Shown piece by piece: positions 48,781-59,300 of a stretch of 64,000 bases of DNA. Location of the stretch: assembly GCA_937928385.1 (NCBI GenBank), contig CALEZD010000098.1, positions 1 to 64,000 of the forward strand, in the 5' to 3' direction. How positions within the stretch are numbered: position 1 is the stretch's first letter; each line of letters starts with the position of its first letter. Position numbers and translations under genes: made by a program. The stretch is from an uncultured Bacteroidota bacterium. Its GTDB lineage: Bacteria > Bacteroidota > Bacteroidia > Chitinophagales > Chitinophagaceae. The notes under the pieces were generated by a model. That model searched no databases, had not been told where the DNA came from, and worked only from the letters and a program-made list of their open reading frames with translations.

Positions 48781-49560
48781 ATGGCTGAACTAAGGGATGT
48801 TTTGCTGGAAGCTGTAAAAGCAGGGGGAGATGTTATTGAACACTACTTCAGAGGCGTGTTCAAGATTGAGAATAAGAGTACTGTCAACGACCTGGTGACA
48901 GAGGTGGATAAACATGCTGAAAAGGCCATTATTGATGTGATAAAAAGTTATTACCCCGGCCATAGTGTCATCAGCGAAGAAGCGGGGGAGTTGATACAGG
49001 AATCTGACTACGACTGGATAATAGACCCCATAGACGGAACAGTAAATTTCGCACATGCTATACCTATATGTTGCAGTAGCATAGGGCTTAGGCATAAAGG
49101 TGAAATGATATTAGGAGCTGTTTACAATCCTATAATGAAAGAGTTGTTCTTTGCAGAAAAGGGTAAAGGCGCTTATCTGAATGAAGAAAGAATAGCAGTT
49201 TCTAAAAAGAATGATTTCAAAAAAGCGTGCCTTGTTACCGGGTTTCCGTACAAATGGCCAAAAAGCTACGAACACCCCATCAAGGTGTTTGAAAGGTTCA
49301 TTATGGAAGGCCTGCCCGTCAGGCGCTTAGGTTCAGCAGCGATAGACCTGTGTTGGGTAGCCTGCGGCCGGTTTGACGGATTTTGGGAATATAACCTGAA
49401 CCCCTGGGATATAGCTGCGGGGTACCTTATAGTAGAAGAAGCGGGAGGAATCATTACCAACTTTGACGGTGACCCCTATGATGTGTATGATAAAGAAACA
49501 TTGGCAACTAATGGCATCATCCACAACGATATGCTGAAGCTGATAAGGAGTAAAATATAG
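48781..49560 (+). CDS. suhB: Inositol monophosphatase
   Basis: A 259-residue metal-dependent phosphatase. Metal-binding motifs are EEAGE (about 61-65) and DPIDGTVNFAH (about 82-92), and the second conserved block is NPWDIAAGYLIVEEAGG. It removes phosphate from inositol-1-phosphate or similar sugars. It lies between tolC (11 bases) and thiL (4 bases) on the same strand. Confidence 0.95.
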   Translation: MAELRDVLLEAVKAGGDVIEHYFRGVFKIENKSTVNDLVTEVDKHAEKAIIDVIKSYYPGHSVISEEAGELIQESDYDWIIDPIDGTVNFAHAIPICCSSIGLRHKGEMILGAVYNPIMKELFFAEKGKGAYLNEERIAVSKKNDFKKACLVTGFPYKWPKSYEHPIKVFERFIMEGLPVRRLGSAAIDLCWVACGRFDGFWEYNLNPWDIAAGYLIVEEAGGIITNFDGDPYDVYDKETLATNGIIHNDMLKLIRSKI

Positions 49561-49564
49561 TGCA

Positions 49565-50608
49565 ATGGAAGAGCAACAAAGGACAGAAATATCATCGCTG
49601 GGCGAATTTGGCCTGATAGACCACCTGACGATGAATAACGAAACCCGCAATGCGGGCACATTATTATCAGTAGGTGACGATGCGGCTGTAATAGACCAGT
49701 TTGGCAGGCAATGTGTTATCAGTACCGATATGCTGATAGAGGGTATACATTTCGACCTAATGTACACACCCTTAAAGCATTTAGGCTACAAATCTGTGGT
49801 AGTAAACCTGTCTGATATATGCGCCATGATGGCCACACCTACGCATATCACCTTGAGTATTGCCATATCCAACCGGTTTTCGGTAGAGGCGCTGGGTGAG
49901 TTTTACGAAGGGGTATATGCCGCTTGCGAGAAGTATAATGTAGACCTGGTAGGCGGAGATACTACTTCTTCGGACAAGGGGCTTGTTATCAGCGTAACTG
50001 CGATAGGGGAGGTAGCCCCGGATACATACGTTACAAGGTCGGGAGCTAAAGACAGCGACCTGCTGTGCGTCACAGGCACATTGGGCGGCGCTTACCTCGG
50101 GTTGCAACTGCTGGAGCGGGAGAAGCGGATTTTTGTAGAAAACCCCGGCGTGCAGCCCGACCTGCAAAACAGGACCTATAATGTAGGCCGGATACTGAAA
50201 CCGGAGGCCAGGACAGATATTGTAACCTGGTTGCAGGAAAAAGCAATACAGCCTACCGCTATGATAGATATAAGTGACGGGTTGAGCTCTGAAATCATAC
50301 ATATATGCAAAAAAAGCGGTGTGGGTTGTGTATTGTACGAAGATAAAATACCGATACATGATGATAGCAGGGAACTGGCCTATGAATTCCAGGTAGACCC
50401 TACCATGTGCGCCCTGAATGGAGGGGAAGACTATGAGTTATTATTTACAGTGAACCAGGCCGATTACGAGAAGATAGCGGGTCAGCCCGATGTATATATA
50501 ATAGGGTATATTACCGGGCCTGAAGAGGGTATGAAACTGCATACAAAGGGCGGAAATGTATATGAACTGGTGGCACAGGGCTGGAACCCGCTGGCTGCAG
50601 AAAAATAA
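49565..50608 (+). CDS. thiL: Thiamine-monophosphate kinase
   Basis: A 347-residue AIRS-fold kinase making thiamine diphosphate from thiamine monophosphate with ATP. Family motifs VGDDAAVI, STDMLIEGIHF, VNLSDICAM, VGGDTTSSD, IDISDGLSSE and NGGEDYELLFTV are all present. It is last in the tolC-suhB-thiL run. No TPP riboswitch is visible upstream. Confidence 0.96.
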   Translation: MEEQQRTEISSLGEFGLIDHLTMNNETRNAGTLLSVGDDAAVIDQFGRQCVISTDMLIEGIHFDLMYTPLKHLGYKSVVVNLSDICAMMATPTHITLSIAISNRFSVEALGEFYEGVYAACEKYNVDLVGGDTTSSDKGLVISVTAIGEVAPDTYVTRSGAKDSDLLCVTGTLGGAYLGLQLLEREKRIFVENPGVQPDLQNRTYNVGRILKPEARTDIVTWLQEKAIQPTAMIDISDGLSSEIIHICKKSGVGCVLYEDKIPIHDDSRELAYEFQVDPTMCALNGGEDYELLFTVNQADYEKIAGQPDVYIIGYITGPEEGMKLHTKGGNVYELVAQGWNPLAAEK

Positions 50609-50671
50609 TGATAGTATATAGTATTACTGAGGATTTTTTGTATTTTGCCATAAATAACGTTTTTAGTCATT

Positions 50672-51166
50672 ATGAAGTTTTGGAAGCATTCTCTACTGGC
50701 GGCAACTGTTTTTATGACCATTGCCTCAACAGTTACTTATACGTCTTGTAAACACGAAAGCTGTAAGGCGCTGATGTGCCGTAATGGTGGTACCTGTGCA
50801 GATGAATTCTGCAGGTGCCCGATAGGATATGAGGGTACGCAATGCGAAATTATATCACGTAATAAGTTTCTGGGCAATTATAAGGGTAAAACCAAGGTAA
50901 ACGGCCTGCCAGTTACCGGAGATGCAGCCAATGTAGAGCCGGATCATAAGAATGTAAGTATTACCTCGCTGAAAGTAACGATATTATCAAGGACACCCGA
51001 AGTGATTTCAGGCGTGATAGATGCTACCGGCAGGGAGGTAATTGTACAAGACACTGAGAACAGGAAAGTAACCTGGAAGATGGTAGCGGATAACAGGATT
51101 GAAATACTGATTGAAGAAATGAAAAACGGTGAGAAGTATATCACCAATTTCCAGGGTAATAAGTAA
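50672..51166 (+). CDS. Lipoprotein with EGF-like domain
   Basis: A 164-residue lipoprotein. The leader ends TYTSC, with lipid Cys C26. Right after it are six cysteines (C31, C36, C42, C47, C49, C58) in the EGF-like pattern, including CRNGGTCADEFCRCPIGYEGTQC, broken here at the Cys-x-Cys. EGF-like folds are rare in bacterial proteins and usually serve protein-protein contacts outside cells. The rest (about 65-164) is beta-like and of no known family. A terminator follows. Confidence 0.82.
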   Translation: MKFWKHSLLAATVFMTIASTVTYTSCKHESCKALMCRNGGTCADEFCRCPIGYEGTQCEIISRNKFLGNYKGKTKVNGLPVTGDAANVEPDHKNVSITSLKVTILSRTPEVISGVIDATGREVIVQDTENRKVTWKMVADNRIEILIEEMKNGEKYITNFQGNK

Positions 51167-51190
51167 AAAATAAGCTATTTAAAATATTAT

Positions 51191-51218
51191 GGGCTGCCCA
51201 AAGGCAGCCCGTTTTTTT
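51191..51218 (+). terminator. Terminator between the EGF lipoprotein and phoH
   Basis: GGGCTGCC and GGCAGCCC stem around CAAA, with seven T on the plus strand. It ends at the phoH stop. Confidence 0.85.
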
Positions 51219-52251
51219 ACTTCTCATCATTAGCTGCCCGTTCTTCCTTCAGCTTATTGAACTTTTTACGGTTATCTTCTTCTTCCTGCTCTTCTTTTTC
51301 CTTGTCTTTGTCGTAGGCCCTGATGATACTTTTTACCAGCCTGTGCCTTACCACGTCTGCTTCGTCCAGTTGTATATAAGCTATGCCATCTATATCCCGC
51401 AATATTTTCGTGGCTTTTATAAGGCCTGATTTTTGATTTTTAGGCAGGTCAATTTGTGTCAGGTCGCCTGTAATGATGGCTTTGGCAGATGCCCCTATAC
51501 GCGTCAGGAACATTTTCAATTGCAGGTCGGTGGCGTTTTGTGCCTCATCCAGTATAATAAAGGCGTTGTCAAGTGTACGTCCGCGCATATATGCCAGTGG
51601 GGCTATCTCTATTATCCTGTTAGCCATATAATAATTGAGCTTGTCAGACGGTATCATGTCATCCAGGGCATCATATAATGGACGCAGGTAGGGGTCTATT
51701 TTTTCCTTCAGGTCGCCCGGTAGAAAACCAAGGCTTTCTCCCGCTTCAACAGCTGGCCTTGTCAAAATAATTTTCTTAACTGCTTTGTTTTTGAGGGCAC
51801 GTACTGCCAATGCCACGGCAGTATATGTCTTACCCGTACCGGCCGGGCCTACCGCGAATATGATGTCATTTTTCTCAGAAGCACTGGCCAGCAGCTTCTG
51901 GTTTTGTGTTTTTGCCCTTATTACTTTACCGTTTGGGCCAAAAACTATGATATCACTTGTATTGCCGTTATCCTTGCTTTGCAACTCGCCCGTATCCTCT
52001 TCATCACCTAATATCTCCGAAAAATAATTCTCTGATAAGTGCCCGTTGCGTTCAAGGTATTTTATTACCTGGCTGATGCGCAGCTGGGCGTTGGCCACTT
52101 CATCGGGCTGGCCGGCCAGTTTTATCTGGCTGCCCCTTGATAATATCTTCAGCAGTGGGAACTTACGTTTAAGTAGGTCGAATTTGCTGTTGTTCACACC
52201 GAAAAACTCAATCGGGTTAACTGTTTCGAGACTGATGATTGCTTCTGTCAA
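51217..52251 (-). CDS. phoH: PhoH family ATPase
   Basis: A 344-residue cytosolic ATPase. Walker A is VGPAGTGKTYTAV and Walker B FIILDEAQN, followed by TRIGASAKAIITGDLTQIDLP. PhoH proteins are linked to RNA handling and phosphate stress. The start is TTG: at 52251 it gives MTEAIISLETVNPIEF, like homologues, whereas an upstream TTG at 52296 would add 15 residues. The C-terminus is a Lys/Glu-rich tail. Confidence 0.9.
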   Translation of the reverse strand: MTEAIISLETVNPIEFFGVNNSKFDLLKRKFPLLKILSRGSQIKLAGQPDEVANAQLRISQVIKYLERNGHLSENYFSEILGDEEDTGELQSKDNGNTSDIIVFGPNGKVIRAKTQNQKLLASASEKNDIIFAVGPAGTGKTYTAVALAVRALKNKAVKKIILTRPAVEAGESLGFLPGDLKEKIDPYLRPLYDALDDMIPSDKLNYYMANRIIEIAPLAYMRGRTLDNAFIILDEAQNATDLQLKMFLTRIGASAKAIITGDLTQIDLPKNQKSGLIKATKILRDIDGIAYIQLDEADVVRHRLVKSIIRAYDKDKEKEEQEEEDNRKKFNKLKEERAANDEK

Positions 52252-52521
52252 TGTGCCTTTGTTTTTTGTGATAACCTTTTTGCAATAATATAACAACAGG
52301 AACTCGTTGTTTGTTAAATAATAGATAAGTCTACTGTGCTTGCAGCCAGGTGTTTAATCATGTTCCTGCTATTAAGTTAATTCTTTTTACACTCGCTATC
52401 AATATTAGGCACCGGATTTTATTAACCTGTTGTGCATATCTTTTTTAATATGCTGAAAACATGCCGATAATCCTGAATACTATATCCGGATATGTTATTT
52501 TTACCGTTCTGAAAATAACTT

Positions 52522-53349
52522 ATGTATCTGCTGAATGGAAAAGTAATCGTAATTACGGGCGCATCGTCCGGTATTGGTAAGGCCCTGGCTTTTGAAGCCC
52601 TGAAACAGGAGGCTCAGGTAGCTTTATGTGCACGCAATGTCAATACATTGAAAGAATTATACGGAAACATGGACGAGTCCAATGTGTTCTACATGCCTGT
52701 AGACGTGAGTAAGGAGGAGGATTGCAGGAACTTCATGAATGCGGTTGTTGACAAATGGGGCAGGATAGATGTGCTGATTAATAATGCCGGTATAAGTATG
52801 AGGGCCTTGTTTGAAGATGTAGATACCAAAGTAATCAGGGAGCTTATGGAAATCAATTTTTTCGGGGCTGTTTACTGTACCAAATATGCCCTCCCGTCCA
52901 TACTTAAAAACAAAGGCGTTATCGTGGGTATTTCATCGATAGCAGGGTACAGGGGCTTACCTGCAAGAACGGGATATTCGGCGTCAAAATTCGCCCTGCA
53001 GGGTTTCCTTGAATCACTGAGGACAGAATTACTGTATACAGGTACCAACGTAATGTGGGTATGCCCCGGCTTCACCTCGTCCAATATCCGCAATGTAGCC
53101 CGCTCATCTGATGGCAGTGCGCAGGGGGAAACCCCGCTGAATGAGGGTAAGCTGATGACGGCTGAAGAATGTGCGGAAATTATACTTACTGCTGTAAAAA
53201 AACGGAAAAGAACAGTCGTCATGACATTCCTGGGTAAATTGACCGTGTGGGTGAATAAATTATTCCCTGCTTTTGCTGATAAAAGCGTCTATAACCATTT
53301 CTTGAAGGAGCCGGATTCTCCATTAAAAAAGTATAATGCCAACGGTTAA
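52522..53349 (+). CDS. SDR family oxidoreductase
   Basis: A 275-residue short-chain dehydrogenase. Cofactor loop TGASSGIGKA, NNAG, and the Ser...YSASKFALQG catalytic segment are intact. It resembles the DHRS7B-like or fatty-acyl branch. Two palindromes lie upstream (ATATCCGGATAT at 52482-52493 and GCATAT/ATATGC near 52433). Substrate unknown. Confidence 0.9.
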   Translation: MYLLNGKVIVITGASSGIGKALAFEALKQEAQVALCARNVNTLKELYGNMDESNVFYMPVDVSKEEDCRNFMNAVVDKWGRIDVLINNAGISMRALFEDVDTKVIRELMEINFFGAVYCTKYALPSILKNKGVIVGISSIAGYRGLPARTGYSASKFALQGFLESLRTELLYTGTNVMWVCPGFTSSNIRNVARSSDGSAQGETPLNEGKLMTAEECAEIILTAVKKRKRTVVMTFLGKLTVWVNKLFPAFADKSVYNHFLKEPDSPLKKYNANG

Positions 53350-53472
53350 TAAATCTTACCTGTCTATATGTTATACAGTGATTAATATCATATAATAATG
53401 TGATATTTGTTACAGGCTGTGTCTCTGTAATCCGTAACTTTAATAAAATATCCTGTTCATAAAACAATTTAT

Positions 53473-55719
53473 ATGAAATCATTAACCTCCATTGCTGTCA
53501 CAGCTATTACCCTTATCTCAAGTGTCAGTGCGTATGCCCAGTTTCAGGGAGATATATATAGGCAATATAATGATGCCCAGGTGAAAAGTGGAAGCAGTAC
53601 AATGGCCCTTCCGTGGACAGGCGGTGTCAACCAGCCGCAATTAGCTATGGCTGATTTGAACCGTGACGGCAGAAAAGATATTGTATTATTTGAAGAGTAT
53701 ATAGGGCTGAAAACCCTGATAGCCACCGGTACCGGAGCCTATAAATACGATTCTAAATACGAAGCAAGTTTTCCCGAAATATACGGCTATCTCAAGTTGA
53801 TTGATTTTAACGGGGATGGAATTGAAGATCTTGTTCACCGGAGTTTTTCAGGAGTTGGGGTATCGTATGGTTATTATAACAACAACCAGTTACATTTCAG
53901 GTTTTATAAAGACCTGTATTATTTAGGTGGTTCAGGATGGACCAATGCCTATGTAGCCCCCCAATCTATACCGGGGATGGATGATGTTGACGGTGACGGT
54001 GACATTGATATTATTGCCTATGATGTATGGGGCAGCACTATTACTATGTATCAAAACTGCACAAAGGAGGACAACCTGCCTGCGGACAGTATAAAAATAT
54101 GCCTGAAAGACTGGTGCTGGGGCAGGACAATACAAAACTATGAGCGCAAACAAGTACTTGGCTACAGTTGCCCATGGTCTATACCTACCTGCAAAGGCTG
54201 TGGACCGGGGGGAAAAGGCACACATGGCAGCAATACACTACTGCTGATAGATATGGATAACGATGGTGACCTGGATTGGTTTAACGGAAATGAATCATTT
54301 TCCGACATACAATTCTTCTTTAATGGCAAAGCGGAGTTCGGAGTGGACTCTGCAATAGCAGAAGATACTATATGGTCTGCAAATGGTGTGCCGATGATTG
54401 TGGATATGTACCCCGGGGCATACGCATTGGATGTTAACCATAATGGTGTACGCGATCTGTTGTTCACACCCATGAACAGGCAATCTGCAAATTACAACTC
54501 AATAGTACTGTACGAAAACACAGGTACTGAAGCGAATAAAAATTATGTATACAAGAGCAATACCTACCTTGTGGACAGGATGATAGACATGGGGCAAGGT
54601 TCCTACCCTGTGTTTTATGATTATGATAAAGACGGGAAGAAAGACCTGTTCATAGGTTCAGAAGGGTTTTATCAACATTCAGGCAATTATAACCGCAGCA
54701 AAATTGCATACTATAGAAACACTACTACTACACCCACTAACTATTCATTTGAGCTGATAACCGATGATTTTATGGGTTTGTGGGCCAAAAATTACAGGGG
54801 CGCTTCCCTGGCTATTGGCGACCTGGATAACGACACACTGGATGACCTGATAATAGGACATACGGATGGTACCTTCTCTTTCTACAAAAACACGGCTGCA
54901 AGTAATACAGTAACACCTGTATGGACACTGGCATCTGATACATTGATGGATTTGTCCACATTCACCATCATGGATGTAGGTGATTATGCTACTCCGGCCA
55001 TATATGATATTAATGGTGATGGTAAAAACGACCTGGTATCGGGTAACCAGTTTGGCGCTTTGTACTATTACAGGAATTACAGTTCGGTTCCGGGAACTAT
55101 CGGCCTTACAAAAGTGACTGATACGTTGGGCGGAATAAAGTTAAATTCACCGGTTGACCCCTATTCTTACACAGCGCCATACATAGGGCCTACCGACAAC
55201 ACCGGTAAGGATTACCTGGTGGTGGGTACCAATTGGGGCAGCCTCTACCGTTACGATGGTTTTCAGAATGGGGTTAACCCCGCGAAGTACACGATGATAG
55301 ATTCATCATACTCCTACATACGCGGGCACAAACGCATTGCACCGGCTTTTGCCAACGTAGATGCTGATAATAACAACCTGCACGAACTCGTGTTGGGCAA
55401 TGTATTGGGCGGGCTTATTTTTTACAAACAGGATTTCAAAGTAGGTATAACTGATAAAGTAGCAGGCAATACGGATGTATTGGTATATCCTAACCCTGCT
55501 GATAAGATATTGAATATAAACTGGGACAAGGATTTTAATGAAGGAGGCGTACAGGTACAGCTAATATCGGTAACAGGCCAGGTGATGATGAAACAATCGT
55601 ATGATGCCGTTCAATTAAGCGGAAGCTTTGATATATCAGCCTTGTCCGCAGGTATGTATTACTGTATAGTGCAGTCGGGCCCTAACAGGAGCGTGCAGCC
55701 TGTAACTGTGCTGAAATAA
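53473..55719 (+). CDS. FG-GAP/VCBS repeat protein with T9SS sorting domain
   Basis: A 748-residue exported protein with a signal peptide (ending SAYAQ) and about nine FG-GAP blades of a beta-propeller with calcium-type DxDxDG motifs, such as DLNRDGRKDIVLF, DFNGDGIEDLV, DVDGDGDIDII, DYDKDGKKDLFIG and DINGDGKNDLVSG. The last about 80 residues are a type A T9SS tail (VYPNPADKILNINWDK, GMYYCIVQSG). A cysteine-rich insert lies at about residues 219-256. It is probably surface bound; binding role unknown. Confidence 0.9.
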   Translation: MKSLTSIAVTAITLISSVSAYAQFQGDIYRQYNDAQVKSGSSTMALPWTGGVNQPQLAMADLNRDGRKDIVLFEEYIGLKTLIATGTGAYKYDSKYEASFPEIYGYLKLIDFNGDGIEDLVHRSFSGVGVSYGYYNNNQLHFRFYKDLYYLGGSGWTNAYVAPQSIPGMDDVDGDGDIDIIAYDVWGSTITMYQNCTKEDNLPADSIKICLKDWCWGRTIQNYERKQVLGYSCPWSIPTCKGCGPGGKGTHGSNTLLLIDMDNDGDLDWFNGNESFSDIQFFFNGKAEFGVDSAIAEDTIWSANGVPMIVDMYPGAYALDVNHNGVRDLLFTPMNRQSANYNSIVLYENTGTEANKNYVYKSNTYLVDRMIDMGQGSYPVFYDYDKDGKKDLFIGSEGFYQHSGNYNRSKIAYYRNTTTTPTNYSFELITDDFMGLWAKNYRGASLAIGDLDNDTLDDLIIGHTDGTFSFYKNTAASNTVTPVWTLASDTLMDLSTFTIMDVGDYATPAIYDINGDGKNDLVSGNQFGALYYYRNYSSVPGTIGLTKVTDTLGGIKLNSPVDPYSYTAPYIGPTDNTGKDYLVVGTNWGSLYRYDGFQNGVNPAKYTMIDSSYSYIRGHKRIAPAFANVDADNNNLHELVLGNVLGGLIFYKQDFKVGITDKVAGNTDVLVYPNPADKILNINWDKDFNEGGVQVQLISVTGQVMMKQSYDAVQLSGSFDISALSAGMYYCIVQSGPNRSVQPVTVLK

Positions 55720-55741
55720 TTCTATTGGTAAATCGAAATGA

Positions 55742-55773
55742 AAAATCCCCGCTATACTCAGCGGGGATTTTTT
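55742..55773. terminator. Bidirectional terminator
   Basis: AAAATCCCCGCT and AGCGGGGATTTT, 12-bp perfect stem with T-runs on both strands, between the VCBS gene and the MaoC gene. Confidence 0.9.
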
Positions 55774-55788
55774 AAATAACCATGTAAC

Positions 55789-56199
55789 CTACCATACATA
55801 CTGCTTCTTGTTCAGCAGCAGGGCTTCGCCCGCAATGGTTTGGTTTTGAGTGCCGGCCTCGTACACCGCACATTCATACAATATCCTGTTTTTTTCAGGG
55901 TAAATTTCTTTTACGGTTACTACAGCCTCGTAGTCTGTATCTACAAACATCGGCTTCAACCATTTCATGCTTTGGCTCATATACACATGTCCATCAGCAT
56001 ACCATAGCGCGCCGAAAATCTTTGTAAACACAGAAGCGCCAAGGAACCCATGAATAATGTTGCGGCCAAACATACTGTCTTTGCCGGCCTGCGGGTCTAT
56101 ATGCAGGGGATTAGTATCGCCGCTTACACGGGCAAAAGTGTCAACATCGTCCTGGGTGTACCTGTACACATGGCGGAATTCATCTCCAACTTGTAACAT
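55789..56199 (-). CDS. MaoC-like (R)-specific enoyl-CoA hydratase
   Basis: A 136-residue hot-dog-fold hydratase. The hydratase motif is ARVSGDTNPLHIDPQAG, with Asp and His catalytic, followed by FGRNIIHGFLGASVF. It acts on (R)-3-hydroxyacyl-CoA. Terminator downstream; the pyc gene is divergent 183 bases away. Confidence 0.9.
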   Translation of the reverse strand: MLQVGDEFRHVYRYTQDDVDTFARVSGDTNPLHIDPQAGKDSMFGRNIIHGFLGASVFTKIFGALWYADGHVYMSQSMKWLKPMFVDTDYEAVVTVKEIYPEKNRILYECAVYEAGTQNQTIAGEALLLNKKQYVW

Positions 56200-56382
56200 A
56201 GTTCAATCTTTTATTGTTATAGTTTCTTTTTAACCTAAACAAGATAACAAATACCATATTAAATAGTACACCCGGCTGCCATCTTAAAAAATGATGGGTT
56301 TTTATTAATCTCATAAGTAGTATAAAAAACCTGTCATGTATTAGCTTTACGGCAAAATTGCTGGTTACCCAATATTATACAC

Positions 56383-59300
56383 ATGAATATAAAAAAGGTA
56401 TTGATTGCCAACAGGGGCGAGATAGCTATCCGCATCGCCCGCGCAGCGTCCGAACTGGATATCAGGACAGTAGCGATATATACTTATGAAGACAGGTACT
56501 CGCTGCACCGCTATAAGGCCGATGAAGCATACCAGGTGGGTGAAGATAACGACCCGTTGAAGCCTTACCTGGATATGGATGCGATAATCAATATAGCCCG
56601 CGATTGTGGCGCTGATGCTATCCATCCCGGTTATGGTTTCCTGTCAGAGAACGCCACATTTGCCCGAAAATGCGCGGACAGCAATATAATATTTGTAGGG
56701 CCACGCCCTGAAGCCATGGCTGCCCTGGGCGACAAAGTAACAGCCAAAGAAGTAGCTATTAAGGCCGGCATACCCATTATTGAAAGCAACATCCAACCTC
56801 TTACTAATATAGACATAGCCCTGCAGGAAGCCAATCGTATAGGCTACCCGTTGATGCTGAAAGCAGCTTCAGGCGGTGGCGGCCGGGGCATGAGGGTAGT
56901 GCGTAGCGACGAAGACCTGAAAAAATCTTTCCCTGAGGCACGCAGCGAGGCAAAAAATGCTTTTGGAGACGATACAGTATTCCTGGAGAAATTTGTAGAA
57001 AACCCCAAGCATATAGAGGTACAGGTAGCCGCCGACAACTACGGCAATATCATTCACCTGTTTGAGCGCGACTGTTCGGTACAGCGCCGTTTTCAGAAGG
57101 TGGTGGAAGTAGCACCTGCCGTTACCCTGCAACAAGCCACCAAAGACAAGCTGTATAAATACGCTACAGATATAGCCCGTGCAGTGAATTATAATAACCT
57201 GGGCACGGTAGAATTCCTGGTAGATGCCGCGGAGCATATATACTTCATAGAAGTGAACCCACGTATACAGGTAGAGCATACCGTTACTGAAATGGTGACC
57301 GGTATTGACCTGGTGAAGACTCAACTGTTTGTAGCTGCCGGGTATAAACTGACTGACAAAGAAGTAGGTATAGGCAGCCAGGAAGATGTAAGTGTGGATG
57401 GTGTGGCTATACAGTGCCGGATAACAACAGAAGACCCTGCTAATGATTTTAAGCCTGATTACGGCACGCTGGTTACTTACCGAAATGCGGCAGGTTTCGG
57501 TGTCAGGCTGGACGAGGGTAGTACCTACCCCGGCATGAAAATAAGCCCCTTCTTCGACTCGATGCTGGTGAAGGTAAGTACCTGGGGTAATAACCTGCAC
57601 GATGCCTCTATGAAGATGCACCGTGCCTTGCGCGAGTTCCGTGTACGGGGTGTAAAGAATAATATCCCATTCCTGGAAAACCTGATAACCCACGAGGGTT
57701 TCCGCAGCGGGCAAACAACGGTAGGTTTTATACAGGAGCATCCTGAGCTGTTCAGGTTTGTAGCAAAGCAGGACAGGGGCACCAAGATACTACGCTACCT
57801 GGCTGATATAACTGTGAACGGCAACCCCGATGTGAAAGTGAAGCATGATGGTCGTGAGTTCCGCAAGCCGGAAATACCCATGGCGCCGGTTGATATAGCA
57901 TACCCCAAAGGCACCAAGGATATGCTGACGGAAATGGGCCCCGATAAGTTTTGTGCATGGCTGAAGGCGGAAAAGAAGATACACTATACGGATACTACCT
58001 TGCGCGATGCCCACCAGTCGCTGCTGGCCACGCGTATGCGTACTATCGATATGCTGAAAGTGTCCAAGCAGTTTGCGAAGCTCCACCCCCAAACCTTTAG
58101 TATGGAAGTATGGGGCGGTGCGACATTCGATGTGGCCATGCGTTTCCTGAACGAAGACCCCTGGCAAAGGCTGGAGCAGATACGCGAGGCCGTGCCTAAT
58201 ATACTGTTGCAGATGCTGATACGCGGTTCCAACGGTGTGGGGTACACTGCTTATCCTGACAACCTGGTAGAGAAGTTTGTAGAACAAAGCTGGGAAAAAG
58301 GCGTGGACATCTTCCGCATATTCGACTCGCTGAACTGGATGGAAAATATAGCGCCCTGTATAGAAATGGTGCGCAACCGTACAGAAGGTATTGCGGAAGC
58401 AGCCCTGTGTTATACCGGGGATATACTGGACCCCAAACGCACCAAGTACAACCTGGACTACTACCTGCGTCTGGCCAAAGACCTGGAGAACGCAGGCGCG
58501 CATATACTGGCCATCAAAGACATGAGCGGCCTGCTGAAACCCTACGCAGCGGCAGAACTGGTTGCAGGGCTGAAAGCAACTGTGAACATACCCATACACC
58601 TGCATACGCACGATACCTCGTCGCTGCAACCCGCCAGCTACCTGAAAGCCATAGAGGCAGGGGTAGATGTGGTGGATGTAGCTCTGGGTGCAGTTTCTGG
58701 CCTCACATCGCAGCCCAACTTTAATGCAGTGGTAGAGATGATGAAATTCCACGAAAGGGAAAATCATTACGATATAGACTCGCTGAACGAATTCTCCAAC
58801 TATTGGGAAGCTGTTCGTGAGATATATTACCCTTATGAGAGTGGGCTGAAAGCGAGTGCTGCAGAAGTGTTCCGCCACGAGATACCGGGCGGACAGTACT
58901 CTAACCTGCGCCCGCAAGCCAAAGCCCTGGGGCTGGAAGACAAGTTTGAAGACATCAAAAAAATGTACGCCACCGTCAACGATATGTTTGGCGATATAGT
59001 GAAGGTAACCCCCAGTTCGAAAGTGGTGGGCGATATGGCGCAGTTTATGGTAGCCAATGGGTTTAGCCGAGAACATGTGATGCAGAAAGGCGAAGGAATA
59101 TCCTTTCCTGAAAGTGTGCAGGAATTCTTTATGGGTGTACTGGGCCAGCCTGAGGGTGGCTTGCCTAAAGAATTGCAAAAAATCATACTGAAAGACAAAG
59201 TGCCTTTTACAGACCGGCCCAACAAGCACCTGAACCCGGTGGATTTTGATAAGGAGATGGCTGCGTTCAGGGAACAGTTTGGCGATGATTTAGGCTTGTG

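Noticed and set aside
49300..49565. TPP riboswitch before thiL
   Set aside because: No CUGAGA-type core or space for it; suhB ends 4 bases before thiL.
52252..52296. Extra 15 residues at the start of PhoH
   Set aside because: Homologues begin at MTE-like sequence, matching the TTG at 52251; not certain.
57790..59229. Long open frame antisense to pyc
   Set aside because: It mirrors the codon pattern of pyc and has no family features.
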